Assembly (NCBI GenBank): GCA_018780265.1
Contig: JADMJV010000016.1
Coordinates: 1-64,000, forward strand
DNA length: 64,000 nucleotides
DNA from: a bacterium
GTDB lineage: Bacteria > Vulcanimicrobiota > Xenobia > Xenobiales > JADMJV01
Direction of reading: 5' to 3'
A program made the translations under genes and the position numbers. Below, one piece after another: positions 33,868-44,463 of the stretch (position 1 is the first letter of the stretch; each line of letters starts with the position of its first letter). The notes under the pieces were generated by a model. It made no database searches. It saw only the letters and a list, made by a program, of their open reading frames with translations, and had not been told where the DNA came from.

Positions 33868-33954
33868 TGGACTCCATTGCCTACATTCTTTCCACCGGGT
33901 GGAATGATATGATTGTATCCTGAGCTGTTTCAAAAAATCAACTTTGGTCCGTAC

Positions 33955-35271
33955 TCACCCGATCCGCTTTGAGGGCCAGGCCAAAGCGCCGGTGGCCAGA
34001 ACGCCCACTTCAAACAACAAGCCCAGCATCATCCCCCAAATAGCGCAAACCGTTCCCGAATAGCCAGCTTCCGTCAGGCTGAAAGTCACCACCAGGGTGG
34101 TCAGCAAACTGGCTACCGTCGCCTGCTGAATTCGCCAATTTTTGCCAGCCACGATGCAAAAACCCTGACAGGCGTTTTGGGCTGCCACCAGCAGTGGCAG
34201 CCAACAACCGATTCTCAAGACGGGCAATGCCGTTACATACAAGTCTTGCTGGTTGCCCAGCAACCCCAGCAAGGCACTCTCCCCCGCACCGCTAAACGCC
34301 AGCACAATCATCAGCCCGCTGGCGGCCAATCCGGCACAGGCCGCAAAACGCAGCAAGGTTTGGAAACACACCTGACGCGCTTGAGCGATGATCATCTGCT
34401 GTACCATCCGGGTGCAGTTGGCAACCAGTAGAAGAAAATTCCAGGCCGCCGGCCAGGAGGCCAGCGCCAGCGGCCCATCCACGGCCCGGGCCAGCACAGC
34501 CACCAGCATGGCTCGGCCGCCCCAGACAATGACCATGGTCGAGGCCAGCGGTAGGTAATAGCGCCACATCTGAGGCAGTGACTGAGGGAGCTTGGTGTCG
34601 TTTTGGCTGGCGAAAGAGGCCACGGCCCCCGACCGATAAGCAAAATACTGGGCGCACAAAGCTTCGGCCAGAAGCCCCCCCATCAGGGCTATAGCTGCAA
34701 CCTCAGGGCCCTGACCCCGTTGCCAGAATCCGATCCACAGGAGTGTGGCAAAGGTCGTCAGCCGCGCGATCGAGGCCCAACCCAGCCAGCGTCCCTGTTT
34801 GTCGCGAATCATAACGCCTTGAAAAAAGCGCCTCCAGGCGATGAATGCTGGCCATAGCACCATCCAAAGCATGGCCCGACGAGCGGCTTGAGCGACCTGG
34901 GGCGTAGTCCCGAAAAGGTCCAGAAAAACCCACTCATAGAAACCAGGCAGGCTCAACAGCAAAAAAAGACCGCTGCACACCAAAGCCAGCCAAAGGACAA
35001 AGCGGGCCAGACAACGCCTGGAACTACGGTCCCCCGATAGGGCCGTGGAAGCGTGCAAGACCATAATGATCGGACTTTCCAAGAAGTTGGCCAGCGCCTT
35101 GACGATACCCATGGCCGCCAGACTTTCTTTGGGATTGCTCAGCCTTGAAACGGCGGAGATTTGCAGCGGATCTCCTAAGGCCATGATCACGTCCGACATA
35201 GCCAGAGGTGCCAATTGGGCTAGCAGTCGGGGGACAGTCTGGGCCTGGGCGGTCTCGGAGGGGCAATTCAT
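33955..35271 (-). CDS. Polytopic transporter (MATE/ANK-like, MOP superfamily)
   Basis: A 438-residue protein with about 12 membrane segments arranged as two halves. LAPLAMSDVIMALGDPLQI at the N terminus and LESPIIMVLHASTALSGD near residue 65 recall the ANKH/MATE-like branch of MOP exporters. SLTEAGYSGTVCAIWGMMLGL lies near the C terminus. The transported compound cannot be inferred. It lies alone, 85 bp upstream of the selenoprotein gene on the same strand. Confidence 0.65.
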   Translation of the reverse strand: MNCPSETAQAQTVPRLLAQLAPLAMSDVIMALGDPLQISAVSRLSNPKESLAAMGIVKALANFLESPIIMVLHASTALSGDRSSRRCLARFVLWLALVCSGLFLLLSLPGFYEWVFLDLFGTTPQVAQAARRAMLWMVLWPAFIAWRRFFQGVMIRDKQGRWLGWASIARLTTFATLLWIGFWQRGQGPEVAAIALMGGLLAEALCAQYFAYRSGAVASFASQNDTKLPQSLPQMWRYYLPLASTMVIVWGGRAMLVAVLARAVDGPLALASWPAAWNFLLLVANCTRMVQQMIIAQARQVCFQTLLRFAACAGLAASGLMIVLAFSGAGESALLGLLGNQQDLYVTALPVLRIGCWLPLLVAAQNACQGFCIVAGKNWRIQQATVASLLTTLVVTFSLTEAGYSGTVCAIWGMMLGLLFEVGVLATGALAWPSKRIG

Positions 35272-35388
35272 GGCCGCAATCGACTTGTTTGTCTACGGGG
35301 CATTTCCTTTCCTCACAAGCCACTGGATAAGGGGGCTCGTCGCTTCTAACAGAGGTTTTCCGGCGGGGTCCGCCAATCCCCACCCCTG

Positions 35389-37017
35389 GTGGCATCTATT
35401 CTGGTCATCGAAGATGACGACAATTTCAGTTCCACGCTGGTGGAATTGCTGAGTGAGTTTTACTCGCCGGTCGAGTCAGCAGCCTCGGCCGCCGAAGCCA
35501 TCGAAAAGGCCAGAAAATGCCCTTTTCACCTGGTCTTAACCGATGTGCGTGTGGCTGGGGCGGTTGACGGCGTCAGCGCTCTGGAATCGATTCAGGCGCT
35601 CCAGCCCAAGATTCGCAGTATTATCATGACCGGCTATTCCGATCTGGATGTGCCCCTTCGGGCGGCCCGACTGCAGGCCGACGACTACCTGCAGAAGCCC
35701 TTTCGTCTGAACGTTTTACTGGAATCGATCCGCTCCATTTTGGAGCGGGAAACACCCATTCCGCACCTTTTTCAACGCCTGCTCAGCGCCCAGAAAGAGG
35801 CGGCTCAAAAGGCCATCCGACTGCTCTACGACGCTCGCCTGCAGCAGTTGAATCAAACCAGGGACCAATGCCTGCAGCGTTTCTTTCTACTGGTCCGAGC
35901 TCAACGCGTGACCCAAGACAAGGCTTATCTGGGCTTTTGTCACTGGGAACAGTTAGAATTGAAATTTCTCCAAGAAAACTCTCCTCAAGGCTGGAGCAGA
36001 CTGAGCGAAGGCTATGCCCAACTGGCCGAGCACTGGCTTGAACCAGCTCCGGTGAAGTCCAAAACCCTGAGCAAAACCGCGTTTGGCCAGCTCTATCAAA
36101 AAATCCAGGCTGGCCTGTTGGACACACTGCACCTGTGCCAGGCCATTCAATTGCTGCACTTTCCGGATTCGCGTCGCGAAAACGTGAAGGCTTACTGCAC
36201 CTACCACTGGCTCTGGTCCCACCCCGCCCGCAGTGAAGACTGTTTTCTTGGGCTGCGCATAGAAGGCTACACCTTAAAGAGTTCCCGCCATGGACCCAAT
36301 TCTCAGGTACGCCTTTATGAGGCCACTCACTCCACCCAACCTGCGCACGGGGACATGGTTCTGTGCCTGCCCATCGCGCCCGATTCGCAGCCGCTGGTCA
36401 GGTTGGAGTTGGACAGCCAGCGGGCCACCTTGCTCCATACAGGAATGGGTCACTACTTTCTGCTCTACCGGGGACACTCTCTGTCGCTCAAATACCAACT
36501 TCCACCCAACGGACTGTCTCCCCAACAGGCCTGGGAGCTACTCCGACCGGTATTTGTACAGGTGATGGACGAGCACCGCAAAGGACGAGCCTCGGGCTGC
36601 TTTTCGCTCAAAGACATCGATTTGCTGCCCGGGCAGGTGTGTCAACTCTCTACCTTCAGCGATGGGGCCTACCGTGCCCAGCATCTGCAGATGGCCCAAC
36701 ATGGGGCCATTATGCTTGAACTACACGCGGCTCCAGAGGTATCGCGCCAGGCCCAACCCTCCCCCGCCTCCGATCAGGCCGTGCTGGGTCGTATTCTCTT
36801 TGAGGTAATCTTTGGGGGAAGCTACCCCGACCCCAATACCAGGCTGCACATCCATTTTTTGGGAACGCCCGAGGCCAACCGGCACTTTCGGCCCTTTGTA
36901 GAGAGGCTGGGACCTTTATCTCAAGTGTTCTACCGATTGTGCCAGTGCCGGCCCGAGCAGCGCTATGCCTCTCTGGCAGAGGCGGTGCAGGCCATTGACC
37001 AAATTCTGGTGGCGTAG
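35389..37017 (+). CDS. Response-regulator receiver fused to a degenerate protein-kinase-like domain
   Basis: A 542-residue protein. Residues 1-120 form a complete receiver: IEDDD (D9, D10), LTDVRV (phospho-acceptor D52), MTGYSD (T81) and LQKPF (K103). The middle part is helical. From about residue 330 the text mimics a Ser/Thr kinase C-lobe: DEHRKGRASGCFSLKDIDLL stands where HRDLKPxNILL belongs, APE appears as AAPEVSR, then DQAVLGRILFEVIFGG and CRPEQRYASLAEAVQAID. The catalytic HRD aspartate and DFG are missing, so it is a likely pseudokinase used for binding. No histidine kinase is adjacent. The start is GTG. Confidence 0.6.
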   Translation: MASILVIEDDDNFSSTLVELLSEFYSPVESAASAAEAIEKARKCPFHLVLTDVRVAGAVDGVSALESIQALQPKIRSIIMTGYSDLDVPLRAARLQADDYLQKPFRLNVLLESIRSILERETPIPHLFQRLLSAQKEAAQKAIRLLYDARLQQLNQTRDQCLQRFFLLVRAQRVTQDKAYLGFCHWEQLELKFLQENSPQGWSRLSEGYAQLAEHWLEPAPVKSKTLSKTAFGQLYQKIQAGLLDTLHLCQAIQLLHFPDSRRENVKAYCTYHWLWSHPARSEDCFLGLRIEGYTLKSSRHGPNSQVRLYEATHSTQPAHGDMVLCLPIAPDSQPLVRLELDSQRATLLHTGMGHYFLLYRGHSLSLKYQLPPNGLSPQQAWELLRPVFVQVMDEHRKGRASGCFSLKDIDLLPGQVCQLSTFSDGAYRAQHLQMAQHGAIMLELHAAPEVSRQAQPSPASDQAVLGRILFEVIFGGSYPDPNTRLHIHFLGTPEANRHFRPFVERLGPLSQVFYRLCQCRPEQRYASLAEAVQAIDQILVA

Positions 37018-37050
37018 CTGCGGCAAAACCGACGAAACGGGAGGCGCCCT

Positions 37051-37066
37051 GGTTTCACGTGAAAAT
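37051..37066. other. parS-like palindrome
   Basis: GGTTTCACGTGAAAAT lies in the intergenic region before aspS. It shares 13 of 16 positions with the ParB-binding consensus TGTTTCACGTGAAACA, including the complete GTTTCACGTGAAA core. Real parS sites cluster near the replication origin, and no other such site is seen in the window, so it may be chance. Confidence 0.35.
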
Positions 37067-37195
37067 CGAGCAGCGGTGACCGACAGGCGAAAAAAGTCAG
37101 GGGATTGGGTGCCCGGCCGATTCGACGGGAGGAACCGGATTCCAGGCTGAGAAGTCCACTGGCCCTTAGTAAAACAAACAGCATTGGAGCAAACC

Positions 37196-38971
<1,776 letters not shown>

Positions 38972-38974
38972 CGC

Positions 38975-39766
38975 TTGCCCGACAACTGCATCCTTTCCCC
39001 TCAGCAATTTGCGCAATTTTGCGGCCAAAGCGGGGCCTCCGAAGGGCTGCATCTGCTGGTGGAACGTGCTCGCAGTCGCGCTCTCTGCCCCATTTCGCAG
39101 TATCGAGTGGGAGCTGTGGCGTTGGGTCTGAGTGGGGCTGTCTACGTGGGCTTCAATATGGAATTGCAAGGGTTGGGCCTGCAGCACACCGTCCATGCCG
39201 AACAGGCAGCGGTGGCCCTGGCCCACTGGCGTCGGGAATCAGCCCTCACTCAGGTAGCCGTGAGCGCGCCGCCCTGCGGCCACTGCCGTCAGTTTTTGCG
39301 CGAACTACAAACCCTTCATCCGCTCCACATCCTGTTGCCCGATCACGTGCGTATTCCACTCCAGGATTTGCTCCCCCACAGCTTCGGACCCGAAGACCTG
39401 GGGCAGCATGGCGGCATGCTGGAGGCCACCGCCGAACTCCCTGAGATGGTTGGGCAGGGCGCCCGACTGGCCCGGGCAGCCGCCCTGTGCAGTTGGGCTC
39501 CCTATACCAAGACCCTCAGCGGCGTGGCCCTGCGTTGCCAGGATCAGTGGTTTCCGGGCAGCTACCTGGAAAATGCCGCATTCAATCCCTCCCTCAACCC
39601 CATGCAATACGCGCTGGTGTTGGCGCGCAGCCACGGCTTTCAACTGGACCAGGTGGAAGAGATCCATTTTTGGGAGAACTCCTCCGGGGTCAGCCTCTAC
39701 CCTTCCAGTCTAGCTGTGGCCGAAGTGCTGCCCGGGCGCCCGGGACTGATCCGGGCCGCCCACTAG
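38975..39766 (+). CDS. cdd: Cytidine deaminase (two-domain, E. coli-like)
   Basis: A 263-residue protein with two cytidine-deaminase domains. The first holds the zinc site HAEQAAVALA and PPCGHCRQFLREL. The second is catalytically degenerate (APYTKTLSGVAL ... NAAFNPSLNPMQ), as in the dimeric E. coli enzyme. It converts cytidine and deoxycytidine to uridine forms in pyrimidine salvage. It starts with TTG three bases after aspS, so it is probably co-transcribed. Confidence 0.9.
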   Translation: MPDNCILSPQQFAQFCGQSGASEGLHLLVERARSRALCPISQYRVGAVALGLSGAVYVGFNMELQGLGLQHTVHAEQAAVALAHWRRESALTQVAVSAPPCGHCRQFLRELQTLHPLHILLPDHVRIPLQDLLPHSFGPEDLGQHGGMLEATAELPEMVGQGARLARAAALCSWAPYTKTLSGVALRCQDQWFPGSYLENAAFNPSLNPMQYALVLARSHGFQLDQVEEIHFWENSSGVSLYPSSLAVAEVLPGRPGLIRAAH

Positions 39767-39776
39767 GGCCTGGCGG

Positions 39777-40520
39777 ATGACGGCGCAAAACATGGCGCTG
39801 CTGGCCCTGGCCGGTCTGCTGTCGGGCGGCATAAACGCAGTGGCCGGCGGTGGTTCTTTGATCTTGTTCCCGGCACTGCTGGCCAGCGGCTTCAGTCCCC
39901 TACAGGCCAACGTGACCAACTCGATGGCCAACTGGCCCGGCTACCTGGGCGGGGTGATGGGCTTTCGGGCCGACCTCAAGGGCCAACAATCGCGAATCGT
40001 GGCATTGACCGGAGTCACCCTGGTCGGCTCCTCGCTGGGATGTGCACTCCTTTTGCGCCTGCCCGCGGCCGCTTTTGACGTCATCGTCCCGTTATTGGTC
40101 CTCTTTGCCAGTCTGCTGCTGGCCGCCCAACCGGCTATTCAGCGACGGGTGGTAAAAATTGGTGGAAAGCAAGGCTGGTCTGGCTATCTCGGCATCCTCT
40201 GCGCGGCCGTATACGGGGGATACTTCGGGGGTGCGCTGGGGGTGATTTTGTTGGCCACCCTGGCCTTTACGGTGGCCGACAGCCTTCGGCGCATCAATGC
40301 TCTCAAATCGGTCCTGTCGCTCATCAACGGGACGGTATGTGGACTGGTTTTCGCGGCCTTCGGGCCAGTCGACTGGACGGCCGCCGCAGTGGCCGCCCCC
40401 ACCACCCTGCTGGGAGGTTACCTGGGCGCACGCCTGGCCAGCCGTATCAACGACAAACTGCTGAGGCGAGGCATTGTGGCTTTTGGCATCGGGGTATCCG
40501 CCTACCTGGCCCTGCGCTAA
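39777..40520 (+). CDS. TSUP (TauE/SafE) family membrane transporter
   Basis: A 247-residue protein with about eight membrane segments. GGINAVAGGGSLILFPALL in the first half and GGYFGGALGVILLA in the second are the paired glycine-rich signatures of the TSUP family. Members export sulfite, sulfoacetate or other small anions. It follows cdd by 10 bp. Confidence 0.85.
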   Translation: MTAQNMALLALAGLLSGGINAVAGGGSLILFPALLASGFSPLQANVTNSMANWPGYLGGVMGFRADLKGQQSRIVALTGVTLVGSSLGCALLLRLPAAAFDVIVPLLVLFASLLLAAQPAIQRRVVKIGGKQGWSGYLGILCAAVYGGYFGGALGVILLATLAFTVADSLRRINALKSVLSLINGTVCGLVFAAFGPVDWTAAAVAAPTTLLGGYLGARLASRINDKLLRRGIVAFGIGVSAYLALR

Positions 40521-40523
40521 ATC

Positions 40524-40555
40524 AAAAAGGGTCCCGGCCAACCCGGCCGGGACCC
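40524..40555 (-). terminator. Intrinsic terminator of the ATP-grasp gene
   Basis: An 11-bp stem (40529-40539 with 40545-40555, GGGTCCCGGCC/GGCCGGGACCC) closes a 5-nt loop. AAAAA at 40524-40528 gives a U-tract on the minus strand, just after the ATP-grasp stop. On the plus strand the hairpin also follows the TSUP stop, but without a U-tract. Confidence 0.85.
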
Positions 40556-40572
40556 CCTGGCATGAAATAGAC

Positions 40573-41505
40573 TTAGCGTGCGACCAATTGGCGCAGGCTG
40601 CCCCAATGAGCGGTGGGGTGGTTCTTGGCGCCCTTCTTGGCCAGGTCCATACAATGGTTGCCCATGTGCTCTACGGCCCACCCGAAGTGAGCGTCCTTCA
40701 AAGACTTGTAGTCCATGTCGCAAACATAGTTGGTAATGTCGATGGCGTAAACCACGTCGTCCTTGACGGCATATTCCAGAGCGTTCATGTCGTAGCCGAT
40801 GACTTCGTTGAAGCGAATGCTGTACTCGGCTGCTTTACGGGCGTGCTCGGGGTTGAGAACGGACAGGTCCTGAACATACTCGCCCATGCCCATGGGGCGG
40901 GGGATATAGCGGATGGGACGGGTGTGCTTCCAGCCGATGGTCAGGCAGCGAATGTAGTCATCCCACTCGATGAACTCTTGCAGCATCATGGTCAGTTGTC
41001 CTGACTCATTCCACTTTTCGATGGCGTCTTCCATGGTCTCGATCTTGAAGACGCTCTTCCAGCCGCCGCCAAAAGCCGGCTTCATGATGCAAGGCAGGCC
41101 GACTTCATCCAGGCGTGCCTTCCAGTCGATGGGCCACATGTTGCGCAGCGATTTCTCGTTGATATCGTCGATGTACTCGCGATTGGGCAAAACCACGGTC
41201 TTGGGCACGGGAATGCCCATGGACTGAGCCAGGCTGTAGCCAAAGAACTTGTCGTCGGCATTCATCCAAAACGGGTTGTTGACGATGTAGGTACCCTTCA
41301 TCGAAGCCTGCTTCAAGTAAACCTGATAATAGGGGACTTCGTGGGAAATGCGGTCCATGATGACATGAAAAGGGTTGACCTCGCCCATGCTGGTGCCGCC
41401 CAGTTGGACCCACTCACACTTGAAGCCCTTTTTCGAGTTGATGAAAGCCATCACCGCTTCGGGGTACGACTCCTCGCGCCCACGCATGATGCCGATACGA
41501 TACAT
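40573..41505 (-). CDS. ATP-grasp family protein
   Basis: A 310-residue protein. GIPVPKTVVLPN opens the ATP-grasp domain, CIMKPAFGGGWKSVFKIE is the flexible ATP-binding loop with its lysine, MLQEFIEWDDYIRCLTIG follows, and YAIDITNYVCDMD holds the Mg-binding residues. The fold joins an acid to an amine (glutathione-synthetase, RimK-like) with ATP. I chose ATG 41505, which has GGGAGGAACG upstream; an upstream reading would cross the divergent promoter region. The substrate is unknown. The gene is divergent from a cupin gene. Confidence 0.8.
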   Translation of the reverse strand: MYRIGIMRGREESYPEAVMAFINSKKGFKCEWVQLGGTSMGEVNPFHVIMDRISHEVPYYQVYLKQASMKGTYIVNNPFWMNADDKFFGYSLAQSMGIPVPKTVVLPNREYIDDINEKSLRNMWPIDWKARLDEVGLPCIMKPAFGGGWKSVFKIETMEDAIEKWNESGQLTMMLQEFIEWDDYIRCLTIGWKHTRPIRYIPRPMGMGEYVQDLSVLNPEHARKAAEYSIRFNEVIGYDMNALEYAVKDDVVYAIDITNYVCDMDYKSLKDAHFGWAVEHMGNHCMDLAKKGAKNHPTAHWGSLRQLVAR

Positions 41506-41614
41506 TTGAACGTTCCTCCCAAAATTGTATAGCCCCGCTCTTTCCCCATCTGAGGGGGTACAAAACGCCCGCTTTATACGTTTGAGAGGGGTGCCAGCAC
41601 GCCACAATAAGGCT

Positions 41615-42058
41615 ATGTCTACCGAGTTACGCACCCGCAATGTCAGTAAGTTCTTTCGCCATAACGGAGAGTTTGATTGGAACCATATCTCCCCAGCCGA
41701 CTACAAACCCGGCGACGATAGCTGGAAAGGAGTCAGCCGCCGCGTTTTTATAGGAGAGACTGGCGAATCCACTCGTTTTCATTTGCGCTATTTTGAAGTC
41801 GAAAAAGGCGGCTACACCACGCTCGAGCAGCACCAACACGAGCATGTGGTCACCGTGCTGCGGGGCCGTGGCCTGGCCGTCGTGGGCTGCAAGGAATTTG
41901 AGTTGGGCTTTGGCGATGTGCTCTACGTCAGCCCCAACGACCCCCACCAGTTTCGCAACGACAACCACGACGAGCCCTTCGGCTTTTTGTGTGTCGTCAA
42001 CGCCGAAAGGGACCGCCCCAGACAAGCCGATATGGCCTTCTGTCCCATCTGCGAATAA
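41615..42058 (+). CDS. Cupin-domain protein
   Basis: A 147-residue single-cupin protein. HQHEHVVTVLRGRGLAVVG is cupin motif 1 (metal histidines) and DVLYVSPNDPHQFRND is motif 2 with the third histidine. The C terminus ends FCPICE, a CxxC pair that could add a metal site. ATG 41615 lies after the promoter region shared with the ATP-grasp gene, which is transcribed the other way. The role is unknown; such small cupins are often isomerases, dioxygenases or sensor-like binding proteins. Confidence 0.8.
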   Translation: MSTELRTRNVSKFFRHNGEFDWNHISPADYKPGDDSWKGVSRRVFIGETGESTRFHLRYFEVEKGGYTTLEQHQHEHVVTVLRGRGLAVVGCKEFELGFGDVLYVSPNDPHQFRNDNHDEPFGFLCVVNAERDRPRQADMAFCPICE

Positions 42059-42107
42059 TTTCGCTTCTATCAACAAGGGCGCCTGCGGCCAGACCGAAGC
42101 CCCTGGG

Positions 42108-42758
42108 GTGATAGGAACACTCAACGAAAGCCCTCTCCACGCCGCCCTCAAGCACCACTATGCGCGCCCCGGCGACCGCTTTGAGGTGCCGATGGAGGGC
42201 TTTGTCATCGACCTGGTGAGGGGCCAGGAACTGGTGGAGGTGCAGACGGGTTCGTTTTTTCCGCTGCGGCCCAAACTGGAGCGTCTGCTCGATTTCCACC
42301 CAATGCGCATCGTGCACCCCATCCCGGCCGAACGCCGCATCGTGCGACTGGACGCTCAAGGCAAGGTGTTTTCCAGCCGAAAGTCTCCCCTCAAGGGCCA
42401 GTTCCTGGACGTGTTTGAGCACCTGGTCTCCTTTCCCACCCTGCTGACTCATCCCAACTTCAAGCTCGATGTCTTACTCTGCCGTGAAGAGCAACATCGC
42501 GGTCCCAGGCGCCCAAAAACCCGCCACCTGATAGAAATCGTGGGCCGCCTGGAATTGACTTGCGCCAGCGATGTGGCCGCATTGGTACCCACCGCCAATC
42601 CTTTTACCACCGCAGGCCTGGCCAACGCTCTGCGCTGCACACGCGCCCTGGCACAGCGCTTTGTCTACTGCCTAAAGGCCCTGGAAGTGGTCCAGGTTAC
42701 GCGCAAAGAAGGACGAACCCCCGTCTATGCCCTGACGGCTAAGGAACGGAAGGGGTAA
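42108..42758 (+). CDS. Conserved hypothetical protein (possible nuclease-like fold)
   Basis: About 216 residues from a GTG at 42108. LHAALKHHYARPGDRFEVPM, then VIDLVRGQELVEVQTGSF and LERLLDFHPMRIVHPIPAE form a block seen in many bacterial orphan proteins. The D...E-V-Q order recalls a PD-(D/E)xK nuclease core. The C-terminal part FTTAGLANALRCTRALAQRFVYCLKAL looks like a winged-helix segment. Start and function are uncertain. Its end overlaps the pseudopilin gene on the other strand. Confidence 0.55.
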   Translation: MIGTLNESPLHAALKHHYARPGDRFEVPMEGFVIDLVRGQELVEVQTGSFFPLRPKLERLLDFHPMRIVHPIPAERRIVRLDAQGKVFSSRKSPLKGQFLDVFEHLVSFPTLLTHPNFKLDVLLCREEQHRGPRRPKTRHLIEIVGRLELTCASDVAALVPTANPFTTAGLANALRCTRALAQRFVYCLKALEVVQVTRKEGRTPVYALTAKERKG

Positions 42759-43530
42759 CTGTGATGCCAAAGTGGAACGTGAAGGGGCTATCAACCATCG
42801 ATGCGGTGCCAAGTGCCACCTTGGTGCGAGCCCTGGCAATGGAGACCGCGCGTGTGTCCAGGGTCACCGAGCCAGGCGCCGCTGAAGAAACGCGAAACGT
42901 CAGCAGCGAACGCCCCACGATGCGCACCTGGCGCATACCGGCCTCCGCGTTCATTGCGGAACAACTGTAGCCGACTGGCTGAGTCAGGTAGGGAAGGATG
43001 TCGCCAGACGACATCAAGGTCTCCACAGTTGCCTCATTGACAAAATCCGTCGCTACTCCAAAATCAATCTCTTTCCGAATCAGCACCTTGTGCGGGCAAC
43101 GGTCATCGTAGCCGTCTGGGTCGGCGCCACCCGCACAGTTCCAGCCAAACAGCCCCAAGTGATTGCCGGGCACCACGATATAATAGAGCACGTTGCGCTG
43201 CCAGAAGGGGCTTCCGTCACTCATGAAATGGGGGTTTCCGTCACTGCCGATGTTGCTGAGAAACCAGATCGCCTCGCCATCGGGAGAGCCCAGACTATTT
43301 GCCGAATCGCGCGAACCGATCTGGACTCCGCTCGTCTGAATCAGTTCTTGACGCACGTGCTGACATACCTTGCGCAGCTCATCGGCTGCGTCGGACGTGC
43401 CCGTCACATTGCGAAAGGCATTCTGGGCCTGGCTCAGGGCCTCGCCCAACACCACCATCAAAATACTCATGAGGGCGCAGGCCAAAATGACTTCGACCAG
43501 GCTGAAGCCGGTTCTAGAAGGTTTTCTCAT
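42739..43530 (-). CDS. Pseudopilin (PulJ/PilW-like), minus-strand cassette
   Basis: A 263-residue protein beginning MRKPSRTGFSLVEVILACAL, the type III signal with G-F...E5 for prepilin peptidase cleavage and methylation, followed by the pilin helix. The rest matches the plus-strand protein at 50578-51351 in several places (YYIVVPGNHLGLFG; CPHKVLIR; LLTFRVSS; RARTKVALGT). It is a paralog and probably a minor pilin at the tip of a type IV pilus or type II secretion pseudopilus. It overlaps the preceding pseudopilin gene by 17 bp. Confidence 0.75.
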   Translation of the reverse strand: MRKPSRTGFSLVEVILACALMSILMVVLGEALSQAQNAFRNVTGTSDAADELRKVCQHVRQELIQTSGVQIGSRDSANSLGSPDGEAIWFLSNIGSDGNPHFMSDGSPFWQRNVLYYIVVPGNHLGLFGWNCAGGADPDGYDDRCPHKVLIRKEIDFGVATDFVNEATVETLMSSGDILPYLTQPVGYSCSAMNAEAGMRQVRIVGRSLLTFRVSSAAPGSVTLDTRAVSIARARTKVALGTASMVDSPFTFHFGITVTPSVP

Positions 43531-44008
43531 GGACCAACCTGACCGCCCGAGTCGAAAGCTTCCCGTAGCCTGCTCGGGTCGAGGTGGGAGTGGGGTTCCA
43601 CCAGTAAAGTTCGACTTCGACCATCTTGATGCGGTTGAAACCCAAATTGGTGCTGTTGATGGGATTGCCTGTGACAGCGTCACGGGCCGTAGTGGCGTCG
43701 ACCCGGTAAAAAAACTCGGTGCGATTGGCCATCACGCTGCCCTCCTGGTAGGCCGGTCCCGGGACCGCGTAGTCGTTGTCCCAGAGGCGAGCGTGCTCTC
43801 CAGCAGGCACATCTTTCTGGGCCCGGTCCACCAGCAAAGTGATAACCTGATCGGCCGTAAATTGAGCGGCGGCCAGATCCACGCTCTTGCGAGAGCCGCG
43901 ATTGAGAGCGATCACCAGGGCCAGAATGGAGAGAATCACCAGAACCATCGTTCCGATGGCCAGCAGGACCTCGGCTAGGGAGAAAGCGTTTCTGGATTTG
44001 AACACCAT
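43514..44008 (-). CDS. Pseudopilin (PulI/PilV-like), minus-strand cassette
   Basis: A 164-residue protein starting MVFKSRNAFSLAEVLLAIGT, with the prepilin motif A/F-S-L-A-E5 (Ala instead of Gly at -1, allowed in some pseudopilins) and a pilin helix. FTADQVITLLVDRAQKD and VEVELYWWN, then GYGKLSTRAVRLV match the plus-strand paralog (GQLVAEQVLERLVYEA; GYGRLSVRATRLV). The start was chosen at the ATG just before the motif. Confidence 0.75.
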   Translation of the reverse strand: MVFKSRNAFSLAEVLLAIGTMVLVILSILALVIALNRGSRKSVDLAAAQFTADQVITLLVDRAQKDVPAGEHARLWDNDYAVPGPAYQEGSVMANRTEFFYRVDATTARDAVTGNPINSTNLGFNRIKMVEVELYWWNPTPTSTRAGYGKLSTRAVRLVHEKTF

Positions 44009-44463
44009 GCCCTCTCCTTCCATATCATCATCACCGTGACCATTGCGCAGTTGCACCAGAGGGCCACCAGGCCCTGATACACCAGAGCGCTGCTGAGGAG
44101 CGTACCGAGACTCATTCCCAGCGCTTCCCAGCGCAACATGTTAACAAATTGTGTTTCAATTGTAACAAACCAATGTCCCCCTAGAACCCCCCCCAAAAAT
44201 GAACTTACTATCAACATGCTCCATAGTAAATTGCTACTACCCGACTGAATTGCGCAAAATCCGACCAGCCAGGCGGCGCCCCACCTCAGCCGAGACAGGC
44301 CGAATTCACCGGACTGAACGCCCAGTGCCGAGCCGCTCAACCAGGCCAGCAAAACCCACAAGCCGGCGCGGGGAGTGGCCGACCACAGAAAGCTGAGACT
44401 GTAGATCAGGCTCAACTGCAGGCAACCGCACCAGAGCCCCATCAACACGGCACCCTTTCTCAT
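43975..44463 (-). CDS. Small polytopic membrane protein
   Basis: About 162 residues with five hydrophobic segments and no soluble domain. Its ATG overlaps the stop of the spermidine-synthase-like gene (ATGA), and its end overlaps the next pseudopilin. The alternating glycine-rich helices resemble the membrane half of the upstream protein. It may be a partner or a split-off membrane domain. No family is recognised. Confidence 0.55.
   Translation of the reverse strand: MRKGAVLMGLWCGCLQLSLIYSLSFLWSATPRAGLWVLLAWLSGSALGVQSGEFGLSRLRWGAAWLVGFCAIQSGSSNLLWSMLIVSSFLGGVLGGHWFVTIETQFVNMLRWEALGMSLGTLLSSALVYQGLVALWCNCAMVTVMMIWKERAWCSNPETLSP

Noticed and set aside
33316..33933. Reading the thioredoxin-like gene as a truncated pseudogene ending at the TGA
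   Set aside because: The TGA replaces precisely the redox cysteine, no frameshift is needed, the downstream frame is intact and conserved, and a SECIS-like hairpin follows.
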